DNA of 39,990 nt from Cristatella mucedo (lineage: Eukaryota; Bryozoa; Phylactolaemata; Cristatellidae): the NCBI GenBank assembly GCA_009760855.2, contig WPIO01000469.1:1-39990 (forward strand), read 5' to 3'. The notes under the pieces were generated by a model that worked only from the letters and a program-made list of their open reading frames with translations, was not told where the DNA came from and did no database searches. A program made the translations under genes and the position numbers. This document shows, piece after piece, positions 23,111-32,201 of this stretch; within the stretch, counting starts at the first letter, position 1; each line of letters begins with the position of its first letter.

Positions 23111-24812
23111 ACTTTAAATCAACCCGTCAAGTCATGCAGTCGCTCGGAGAAGAGTGCAGGCCTTGCTTTAGGCAATCGCACTGGAATAACTCATTTCGCT
23201 TGAGTTCGCAGCAGATCGCTGAATATTAAGGCACCTCGATACTACTCGTTATATCGTGTGATGACTTGCTGCAGAGTGCTGCGCCTAGCATTAGGTAGTT
23301 CATTCGTGAATAACCTACTTTGCAGGACTTCACAGCAGATCGCACAATATCTAGATACTTAAAATCAACCCGTCAATTCATGCAGTCGCTCGGAGAGGAG
23401 TGCAGGCCTTGCTTTAGGCGATCGCACTTGAATAACTTATTTCGCTTGAGTTTGCAGCAGATGGCAGAATATGAAGACACCTCGATAATGCTCGTTATAG
23501 CGTGTGACAACTTGCTACAGATTGAGGCGCCTTGCATTAAGCCATTCACACTTGAATAGCTTATCTTGCATGAGTTCACAGCAGATCGCACAATATGTAA
23601 ATACTTTAAATCAACCTGCCAGAGCGTGCAGTAGTTTGCAGCATAATGCAGCTCCTTGCTTCTGGCAATAGCACTCGAAAAACTTATTTCGCTTGAGTAT
23701 GCAGCAGATCGCGGAATTTAAAGACACCTCGATACTGCTCGTTTTAGTGTGTGATAACTTGCTGCAGATTGCGGCTCCTAGCATTAGGCAATTTACACTT
23801 GAATAGCTTATCTTTCAAGAGTTCACAGCAGATCGCACAATATCTAGATACTTTAAATCAACCTGTCTCAGCATGCTGTAGCTCGGAGCAGAGTGCAGGC
23901 CTTGCTTACGGCAATCGCACTTGAATAACTTATTTCGCTTGTTTTTGCAGCCGATCGCAGAATATGTAAATACTTTAAATCAAACCGCCAGAGCGTGCAG
24001 TAGTTTGCAGCATAATGCAGCTCCTTGCTTCTGGCAATAGCACTCGAATAACTTATTTCGCTTTAGAATGCAGCAGATCGCGGAATTTAAAGACACCTCG
24101 ATACTGCTCGTTATAGCGTGTGACAACTTGCTACAGAGTGAGGCGCCTTGCATTAAGCCATTCACAGTTGAATAGCTTATCTTGCATGAGTTCACAGCAG
24201 ATCGCACAATTTCTAGATCCTTTAAATCAACCCTCCAGAGCTTGCAGTTGTATGCAGCAGAGTGCAGCTCCTTGGTTTAGGCAATCGCAAAATAATACCA
24301 CATTTCGGTTAAGTTTGCTGCAGATCGCTGGATATAAAGACACCCCGATACTACTCGTTATATCGTGTGATAACTTGCTTCAGATTGCGGCGCCTAGCAT
24401 TAGGCCATTCACACTTGAATAGCTTATCTTGCATGAGTTCACAGCAGATTGCACAATATCTAGATACTTAAAATCAACCCGCCAGAGCGTGCAGTAGCTA
24501 ACAGCAGAGTGCAGCTCATTGCTTTAGGCAATTGCACTTAAATAACACATTTCGCTAGCATTAGCAGCAGATCGCTGAATATTAAGTCACCTCGATACTA
24601 CTCGTTATATCGTGTGATGACTTGCTGCAGAGTGCTGCGCCTAGCATTAGGTAGTTCACTCGTGAATAACCTACTTTGCAGGACTTCACAGCAGATCGCA
24701 CAATATCTAGATACTTTAAATCAACCCGTCAAGCCATGCAGTCGCTCGGAGAGCAGTGCAGGCCTTGTTATAGGCAATCGCACTGGAATAACTCATTTCG
24801 CTTGAGTTTGCG
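23111..24812 (+). repeat. H block, copy 4, cut off at right
   Basis: The landmarks are 23111, 23357 (ACTTAAAAT), 23603 (TGTAAATAC), 23850, half-unit 23972, 24219 (CTAGATCCTTT), 24466 and 24713. The offset to H copy 5 is a constant 4958 bp across the whole run. The block ends inside subunit A at a deletion junction (24812/24813), after which consensus-like monomers begin. Confidence 0.83.
23850..23971 (+). repeat. Hybrid half-unit 4 (122 bp)
   Basis: The junction lies at about 23956-23971 and reads GCAGAATATGTAAATAC. The preceding A subunit has GCTTGTTTTTGCAGCC, a variant shared with half-unit 6. Confidence 0.9.
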
Positions 24813-24822
24813 ATTTTGCATG
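24803..24822 (+). repeat. ~107-bp deletion junction joining A to B
   Basis: The A sequence GAGTTTGCG (normally followed by GGCAGATCTC in this variant) passes directly into ATTTTGCATGAG from subunit B. The landmark spacing drops to 140 bp (24713 to 24853). The junction sits at the border between H copy 4 and the consensus-like domain, so it may mark the crossover that joined them. Confidence 0.88.
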
Positions 24823-25147
24823 AGTTCACAGCAGATCGCACAATATCTAGATACTTTAAATCAACCCGTCAAGTCATGCAGTCGCTCGGAGAGGAGTGCA
24901 GGCCTTGCTTTAGGCAATCGCACTTGAATAACTCATTTCGCTTGAGTTTGCAGCAGATCGCTGAATTTAAATACACCTCGATACTGCTCGTTATATCGTG
25001 TAAAACCTTTGCAGCTTGCGGCGCCTTGCATTAGGCCATTTCACACTTGAATACCTTATTTTGCTTGACTTCACAGCAGATCGCACAATATCTAGATACT
25101 TTAAATCAACCCGTAAAGGCATGCAGTAGCTCGGAGCAGAGTGCAGG

Positions 25148-25270
25148 CCTTGCTTTAGGCAATCGCACTTGAATAACTTATTTCGCTTGAGTTTGCAGCA
25201 GATCGCAGAATATAAAGACACGTCGATACTGCTCGTTATAGCGTGTGATAACTTGCTGCAGAGTGCGGCG
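25148..25270 (+). repeat. Subunit A of the dimeric monomer (123 bp)
   Basis: Subunit A begins CCTTGCTTTAGGCAATCGCA and ends near GCAGAGTGCGGCG. Its first ~65 bases align with subunit B with one 1-base gap, sharing blocks such as CACTTGAATA, GAGTT and CAGCAGATCGCA. Its last ~58 bases are diverged from B. Variants elsewhere include GATCGCTGAATATAAAG, GATCGCAGAATATGAAG (usually with GCTTGTGTTTGC), GATCGCGGAATTTAAAG, GATCCCAGAATGTAAAG and a type with ATTTCGGTTAAGTTTG. These variants recur in order and help define the higher-order blocks. Confidence 0.88.
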
Positions 25271-25393
25271 CCTTGCATTAAGCCATTCACACTGGAATAG
25301 CTTATCTTGCATGAGTTCACAGCAGATCGCACAATATCTAGATACTTTAAATCAACCCGCCAGAGCATGCAGTAGCTTGCAGCAGAGTGCAGG
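25271..25393 (+). repeat. Subunit B of the dimeric monomer (123 bp)
   Basis: Subunit B begins CCTTGCATTA and carries the AT-rich core CAATATCTAGATACTTTAAA followed by TCAACCCG. The 5' half is homologous to subunit A; the 3' half differs. Variants at GCATGAGTTCAC include GCATGTTTTCAC, CAGGACTTCAC, CCAAGAGTTCAC, AGGCATGAGATCGCAG and GCATGAGATCTCAGCAGAA. Variants in the core include TCAAAATAC, TCTGGATAC, TGTAAATAC and TCTAGATCC. The tail after TCAACCCG is either GTCAAGTCATGCAGTCGCTC or GCCAGAGCGTGCAGTAG. These are the main diagnostic characters of the higher-order repeats. Confidence 0.88.
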
Positions 25394-25632
25394 CCTTGCT
25401 TTAGGCAATCGCACTTGAATAACTCATTTCGCTTGAGTTTGCAGCAGATCGCTGAATATAAAGACACCTCGATACTGCTCGTTATAGCGTGTGATAACTT
25501 GCTGCAGAGTGCGGCGCCTTGCATTAGGCCATTCACACTTGAATAGCTTATTTTGCATGAGTTCACAGCAGATCGCACAATATCTAGATACTTTAAATCA
25601 AACGGTCTAGGCATGCAGTAGCCCGGAGCAGA

Positions 25633-25778
25633 GTGCAGGCCTTGCTTTAGGCAATCGCACTGGAATAACTCATTTCGCTTGAGTTTGCAGCAGATCGCAG
25701 AATTAGTGCAGGCCTTGCTTTAGGCAATCGCACTGGAATAACTCATTTCGCTTGAGTTTGCAGCAGATCGCAGAATAT
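25633..25778 (+). repeat. 73-bp direct duplication in subunit A
   Basis: A segment starting GTGCAGGCCTTGCTTTAGGC occurs at 25633 and again at 25706. Each copy runs through GATCGCAGAAT. The spacing between landmarks 25590 and 25909 is 319 bp, which is 246 plus 73. Both copies carry CACTGGAATAACTC, so the duplication arose locally. Confidence 0.93.
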
Positions 25779-26013
25779 AAAGACACCTCGATACTGCTCG
25801 TTATAGCGTGTGACAACTTGCTGCAGATTGAGGCGCCTTGCATTAAGCCATTCACACTTGAATAGCTTATCTTGCATGAGTTCACAGCAGATCGCACAAT
25901 ATCTAGATACTTTAAATCAACCCGTCAAGTCGTGCAGTAGTTTGCAGCAGGAATGCAGCGCCTTGCTTCAGGCAATCGCACTTGAATAACTTATTTCGCT
26001 TGAGTTTGCAGCA

Positions 26014-26034
26014 GATCGCAGAATCCTTGCATTA
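26014..26034 (+). repeat. ~57-bp deletion joining mid-A to the start of B
   Basis: GATCGCAGAAT at 26014-26024 is followed directly by CCTTGCATTA, the first bases of subunit B. The 3' part of subunit A is missing and the landmark spacing falls to 189 bp (25909 to 26098). Confidence 0.9.
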
Positions 26035-27576
26035 AGCCATTCACACTTGAATAGCTTATCTTGCATGAGTTCACAGCAGATCGCACAATATCTAGATACT
26101 TTAAATCAACCCTCCAGAGCGTGCAGTAGTTTGCAGCAGAGTGCAGCTCCTACATTTAAGCAATCGCACTTGAATAATTCATTTCGCTTGAGTTTGCAGC
26201 AGATCGCTGAATATAAAGACACCTCGATAGTGCACTGTTATAGCGTGTGATAACTTGCTGCAGAGTGATGCGCCTTGCATTAAGCCATTCACACTTGAAT
26301 AGCTTATCTTGCATGAGTTCACAGCAGGTCGCACAATATCTAGATACTTTAAATCAACCCGACAGAGCGTGCTGTAGTTTGCAGCAGAGTGCAGCTCCTT
26401 GCTTTAGGCAATCGCACATGAATAACTCATTTCGCTTGAGTTTGCAGCAGATCGCGGAATATAAAGACCCCTCGATACTGCTCGTTATAGCGTGTGATAA
26501 CTTGCTGCAGAGTGAGGCGCCTAGCATTAGGCCATTCACACTTGAATAGCTTATCTTGCATGAGTTTACAGCAGATCGCACAATATCTAGATACTTAAAA
26601 TCAACCCGCCACTGCATGCAGTAGCTCGGAGCAGAGTGCAGGCCTTGCTTTAGGCAATCGCACTGGAATAACTCATTTCGCTTGAGTTTGCAGCAGATCG
26701 CAGCATATTAAGACACTCGATACTGCTCGTTATAGCGTGTGATAACTTGCTGCAGAGTGAGGCGCCTTGCATTAAGCCATTCACACTTGAATAGCTTATT
26801 TTGCATGAGTTCACAGCAGATCGCACAATATCTAGATACTTTAAATCAACCCGTCAAGCGTGCAGTAGTTTGCAGAGGAGTGCAGGCCTTGCTTTAGGCA
26901 ATCGCACTTGAATAACTCATTTCGCTTGAGTTTGCAGCAGATCGCTGAATATAAAGACACCTCGATACTGCTCGTTATAGCGTGTGATAACTTGCTGCAG
27001 AGTGCGGCGCCTAGCATTAGGCCATTCACACTTGAATAGCTTATTTTGCATGAGTTCACAGCAGATCACACAATATCTAGATACTTTAAATCAACCCGTC
27101 AGAGCGTGCAGTAGCTAAAAGCAGAGTGCAGCTCCTTGCTTTAGGCAATTGCACTTGAATAACTCATTTCGCTTGAGTTTGCAGCAGATCGCAGAATGTA
27201 AAGACACTTCGATACTGCACGTTATAGCGTGTGATGACTTGCTGCAGAGTGCGGCGCCTAGCATTAGGTCATTCACTCGTGAATAACCTACTTTGCAGGA
27301 CTTCACAGCAGATCGCACAATATCTAGATACTTTAAATCAACCCGTCAAGTCATGCAGTCGCTCGGAGAGGAGTGCAGGCCTTGTTTTAGGCAATCGCAC
27401 TGGAATAACTCATTTCGCTTGAGTTTGCTGGCAGATCGCAGAATATAAAGACACTTCGATACTGCTCGTTATAGTGTGCGATAGCTTGCTGCAGAGTGAG
27501 GTGCCTAGCATTAGGCCATTTACACTTGAATAGCTTATTTTGCATGTTTTCACAGCAGATCGCACAATATCTAGAT

Positions 27577-29917
27577 ACTTTAAATCAACCCGTCAAGTCA
27601 TGCAGTCGCTCGGAGAGGAGTGCAGGCCTTGCTTTAGGCAATCGCACTTGAATAACTTATTTCGCTTGAGTTTGCAGCAGATCGCGGAATTTAAAGACCC
27701 CTCGATACTGCTCGTTTTAGCGTGTGATAACTTGCTTCAGAGTGCGGCTCCGAGCATTAGGCCATTTACACTTGAATAGCTTATTTTCCAAGAGTTCACA
27801 GCAGATCGCACAATATCTAGATACTTTAAATCAACCCATCAAGGCATGCAGTAGCCCGGAGCAGAGTGCTAGCCTTGCTTTAGGCAATCGCACTGGAATA
27901 ACTCATTTCGCTTGAGTTTGCAGCAGATCCCAGAATGTAAAGACACTACAATACTGCTCGTTATTGCGTGTGACAACTTGCTGCAGAGTGCGGCACCTAG
28001 CATAAGTCCAGTCACACTAAAATAACCTACTAGGCATGAGATCGCAGCTCATTGCACAATATCTGGATACTTTAAATCAACCCGTCAAGTCATGCAGTCG
28101 CTCGGAGAAGAGTGCAGGCCTTGCTTTAGGCAATCGCACTGGAATAACTCATTTCGCTTGAGTTCGCAGCAGATCGCTGAATATTAAGGCACCTCGATAC
28201 TACTCGTTATATGGTGTGATGACTTGCTGCAGAGTGCTGCGCCTAGCATTAGGTAGTTCACTCGTGAATAACCTACTTTGCAGGACTTCACAGCAGATCG
28301 CACAATATCTAGATACTTAAAATCAACCCGTCAATTCATGCAGTCACTCGGAGAGGAGTGCAGGCCTTGTTTTAGGCGATCGCACTTGAATAACTTATTT
28401 CGCTTGAGTTTGCAGCAGATGGCAGAATATGAAGACACCTCGATAATGCTCGTTATAGCGTGTGACAACTTGCTACAGATTGAGGCGCCTTGCATTAAGC
28501 CATTCACACTTGAATAGCTTATCTTGCATGAGTTCACAGCAGATCGCACAATATGTAAATACTTTAAATCAACCTGCCAGTGCGTGCAGTAGTTTGCAGC
28601 ATAATGCAGCACCTTGCTTCTGGCAATAGCACTCGAATAACTTATTTCGCTTGAGTATGCATCAGATCGCGGAATTTAAAGACACCTCGATACTGCTCGT
28701 TTTAGCGTGTGATAACTTGCTGCAGAGTGCGGCTCCTAGCATTAGGCAATTTACACTTGAATAGCTTATCTTTCAAGAGTTCACAGCAGATCGCACAATA
28801 TCTAGATACTTTAAATCAACCGGTCTAAGCATGCTGTAGCTCGCAGCAGAGTGCAGGCCTTGCTTTAGGCAATCGCACTTGAATAACTTATTTCGCTTGT
28901 GTTTGCAGCCGATCGCAGAATATGTAAATCCTTTAAATCAAACCGCCAGAGCGTGCAGTAGTTTGCAGCATAATGCAGCTCCTTGCTTCTGGCAATAGCA
29001 CTCGAATAACTTATTTCGCTTTAGAATGCAGCAGATCGCGGAATTTAAAGACACCTCGATACTGCTCGTTATAGCGTGTGACAACTTGCTACAGAGTGAG
29101 GCGCCTTGCAATAAGCCATTCACAGTTGAATAGCTTATCTTGCATGAGCTCACAGCAGATCGCACAATTTCTAGATCCTTTAAATCAACCCTCCAGAGCT
29201 TGCAGTTGTATGCAGCAGAGTGCAGCTCCTTGGTTTAGGCAATCGCACATTAATACCACATTTCGGTAAAGTTTGCTGCAGATCGCTGGATATAAAGACA
29301 CCCCGATACTACTCGTTATATCGTGTGATAACTTGCTTCAGATTGCGGCGCCTAGCATTAGGCCATTCACACTTGAATAGCTTATCTTGCATGAGTTCAC
29401 AGCAGATTGCACAATATGTAGATACTTAAAATCAACCCGCCAGAGCGTGCAGTAGCTAACAGCAGAGTGCAGCTCATTGCTTTAGGCAATTGCACTTAAA
29501 TAACTCATTTCGCTTGCATTCGCAGCAGATCGCTGAATATTAAGTCACCTCGATACTACTCGTTATATCGTGTGATGACTTGCTGCAGAGTGCTGCTCCT
29601 AGCATTAGGTAGTTCAAATGTGAATAACCTACTTTGCAGGACTTCACAGCAGATCGCACAATATCTAGATACTTTAAATCAACCCGTCAAGCCATGCAGT
29701 CGCTCGGAGAGCAGTGCAGGCCTTGTTATAGGCAATCGCACTGAAATAACTCATTTCGCTTGAGTTTGCGGGCAGATCTCAGAATATAAAGACACTTCGA
29801 TACTGCTCGTTATAGCTTGTGATAACTTGCTGCAGAGTGCAGCGCCTTGCATTATGCAATTCACACTCGAATAACCTACTTTGCATGAGATCGCAGCAGA
29901 TTGCACAATATCTAGAT
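27577..29917 (+). repeat. 9.5-monomer higher-order unit with H block copy 5 (2,341 bp)
   Basis: The landmarks are 27577 (GCATGTTTTCAC), 27823 (CCAAGAGTTCAC), 28069 (TCTGGATAC), 28315 (ACTTAAAAT), 28561 (TGTAAATAC), 28808, half-unit 28930, 29177 (CTAGATCCTTT), 29424 and 29671. It is followed directly by a second copy with a constant offset of 2339 bp from 27823 to 29177. It matches H copy 4 with lead-in at an offset of 4958 bp. The extra half monomer comes from the hybrid half-unit. Confidence 0.82.
28808..28929 (+). repeat. Hybrid half-unit 5 (122 bp)
   Basis: The junction lies at about 28915-28932 and reads GCAGAATATGTAAATCC. The preceding B tail has GTAGCTCGCAGC rather than GTAGCTCGGAGC. 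Confidence 0.9.
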
Positions 29918-31146
29918 ACTTTAAATCAACCCGTCAAGTCATGCAGTTGCTCGGAGAGGAGTGCAGGCCTTGCTTAAGGCAATCGCACTCAAATAACTTA
30001 TTTCGCTTGAGTTTGCAGCAGATCGCGGAATTTAAAGACACCTCGATACTGCTCGTTTTAGCGTGTGATAACTTGCTGCAGAGGGCGGCTCCAAGCATTA
30101 GGCCATTTACACTTGAATAGCTTATATCAAGAGTTCACAGCAGATCGCACAAAATCTAGATACTTTAAATCAACCCGTCAAGGCATGCAGTAGCTCGGAG
30201 CAGAGTGCAGGCCTTGCTTTAGGCAATCGCACTGGAATAACTCATTTCGCTTGAGTTTGCAGCAGATCCCAGAATGTAAAGACACTTCAATACTGCTCGT
30301 TATAGCGTGTGATAACTTGCAGCAGAGTGCGGCACCTAGCATAAGTCCATTCACACTTAAATAACCTATTAGGCATGAGATCGCAGCTGATCGCACAATA
30401 TTTGGATACTTTAAATCAACCCGTCAAGTCATGCAGTCCCTCGGAGAGGAGTGCAGGCCTTGCTTTAGGCAATCGCACTGGAATAACTCATTTGGCTGGA
30501 GTTCGCAGCAGATCGCTGAATATAAAGACACCTCGATACTACTCGTTATATCGTGTGATGACTTGCTGCAGAGTGCTGCGCCTAGCATTAGGTAGTTCAC
30601 ACTTGAATAGCTTATTTTGCATGAGTTCACAGCAGATCGCACAATATCTAGATACTTAAAATCAACCCGTCAAGTCACACAGTCGCTCGGAGAGGAGTGC
30701 AGGCCATGTTTTAGGCAATCGCACTTGAATAATTTATTTCGCTTAAGTTTGCACCAGATGGCAGAATATGAAGACACGTCGATACTGCTCGTTATAGCGT
30801 GTGACAACTTGCTACAGATAGAGGCGCCTTGCACTAGGCTATTCATACTTGAATAGCTTATCTTGCATGAGTTCACGGCAGATCACACAATATCTAAATA
30901 CTTCAAATCAACCCGCCAGAGCGTGCAGTAGTGTGCAGCATAATGCAGCTCCTTGCTTCCGGCAATAGCACTCGAATAACTTATTTCGCTTGAGTATGCA
31001 GCAGATCGCGGAATTTAAAGACACCTCGATACTGCTCGTTTTAGTGTGTGATAACTTGCTGCAGATTGCGGCTCCTAGCATTAGGCAATTTACACTTGAA
31101 TAGCTTATCTTTCAAGAGTTCACAGCAGATCGCACAATATCTAGAT

Positions 31147-31268
31147 ACTTTAAATCAACCTGTCTCAGCATGCTGTAGCTCGGAGCAGAGTGCAGGCCTT
31201 GCTTACGGCAATCGCACTTGAATAACTTATTTCGCTTGTTTTTGCAGCCGATCGCAGAATATGTAAAT
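31147..31268 (+). repeat. Hybrid half-unit 6 (122 bp)
   Basis: The junction lies at about 31253-31268 and reads GCAGAATATGTAAATAC, with the GCTTGTTTTTGCAGCC variant of half-unit 4. Confidence 0.9.
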
Positions 31269-31567
31269 ACTTTAAATCTAACCGCCAGAGCGTGCAGTAG
31301 TTTGCAGCATAATGCAGCTCCTTGCTTCTGGCAATAGCACTCGAATAACTTATTTCGCTTTAGAATGCAGCAGATCGCGGAATTTAAAGACACCTCGATA
31401 CTGCTCGTTATAGCGTGTGACAACTTGCTACAGAGTGAGGCGCCTTGCATTAAGCCATTCACAGTTGAATAGCTTATCTTGCATGAGTTCACAGCAGATC
31501 GCACAATTTCTAGATCCTTTAAATCAACCCTCCAGAGCTTGCAGTTGTATGCAGCAGAGTGCAGCTC

Positions 31568-31588
31568 CTTGGTTTAGGAAGACACCTC
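31568..31588 (+). repeat. 55-bp deletion in subunit A
   Basis: TTGGTTTAGG passes directly into AAGACACCTCG near 31578/31579. In the matching monomer at 29231 onward, 55 bases lie between these two points. The landmark spacing is 192 bp (31516 to 31708). Confidence 0.92.
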
Positions 31589-32201
31589 GAGACTACTCGT
31601 TATATCGTGTGATAACTTGCTTCAGATTGCTGCGCCTAGCATTAGGCCATTCACACTTGAATAGCTTATCTTGCATGAGTTCACAGCAGATTGCACAATA
31701 TCTAGTTACTTAAAATCAACCCGCCAGAGCGTGCAGTAGCTAACAGCAGAGTGCAGCTCATTGCTTTAGGCAATTGCACTTAAATAACTCATTTCGCTTG
31801 CATTCGCAGCAGATCGCTGAATATTAAGTCACCTCGATACTACTCGTTATATCGTGTGATGACTTGCTGCAGAGTGCTGCGCCTAGCATTAGGTAAATCA
31901 CTCGTGAATAACCTACTTTGCAGGACTTCACAGCAGATCGCACAATATATAGATACTTTAAATCGACCCGTCAAGTCATGCAGTCGCTCGGAGAGCAGTG
32001 CGGGCCTTGTTTTAGGCAATCGCACTGGAATAACTCATCTCGCTTGAGTTTGCTGGCAGATCGCAGAATATAAAGAAACTTCGATACTGCTCGTTATAGC
32101 GTGTGATAACTTGCTGCAGAGTGCATCGCTTTGCATTAAGCCATTAACACTTGAATAGCTTATTTTGCATGTTTTCACAGCAGATCGCACAATATCTAGA
32201 T

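Larger units (their letters stand above)
25148..25393 (+). repeat. Reference monomer (246 bp, consensus-like)
   Basis: This copy is close to the majority base at most positions and serves as reference. It consists of subunit A (first 123 bp) and subunit B (last 123 bp), and the next monomer starts with the same CCTTGCTTTAGG at 25394. My hand-assembled consensus has about 112 G or C in 246 bases and 12 CpG. It holds one TCTAGA and one TTTAAA in subunit B, so a ladder of about 246 bp is expected from enzymes cutting there. The length is exactly 82 codons, which is why chance open frames run from one monomer into the next. Confidence 0.93.
24853..27576 (+). repeat. Consensus-like domain with clustered rearrangements
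   Basis: About ten monomers here carry few of the K or H diagnostic variants and mostly match the majority base, for example GCATGAGTTCAC with TCTAGATACTTTAAAT and GATCGCTGAATATAAAG or GATCGCAGAATATAAAG. Within 1.3 kb there are three rearrangements: the 24812 deletion, a 73-bp duplication and a 57-bp deletion. The longest chance reading frame in the window (24991-25614, minus strand) lies here because several monomers lack the stop made by GTCAAGTCATGC. Confidence 0.7.
29918..32201 (+). repeat. 9.5-monomer higher-order unit, next copy, with H block copy 6 (2,284 bp)
   Basis: The landmarks are 29918, 30162, 30408 (TTTGGATAC), 30654 (ACTTAAAAT), 30900, 31147, half-unit 31269, 31516 (CTAGATCCTTT), 31708 and 31955. 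It is shorter than the previous copy mainly because of a 55-bp deletion near 31578. Its first monomer has a left-domain type B half (CATGAGATCGCAGCAGATTG) in place of GCATGTTTTCAC, so part of it was exchanged. Confidence 0.78.

Noticed and set aside
25182-25196. Functional mammalian CENP-B box in the standard monomer
   Set aside because: TTCGNNNNA is present but the required CGGG two bases later is not (TTGC instead), so the consensus monomer does not carry the box.
24991-25614. 207-codon minus-strand reading frame as a protein-coding gene
   Set aside because: It is an 82-residue periodic translation of satellite monomers, with no promoter or unique sequence. The same frame is interrupted by stops (for example the TGA created by GTCAAGTCATGC on the plus strand) and indels in most other monomers.
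24803-26034. Assembly artefact as the sole explanation of the rearrangement cluster
   Set aside because: It cannot be excluded from sequence alone. However, similar partial-unit deletions occur at 31578 and 39501 in different contexts, so real events are plausible. Spanning long reads would decide.
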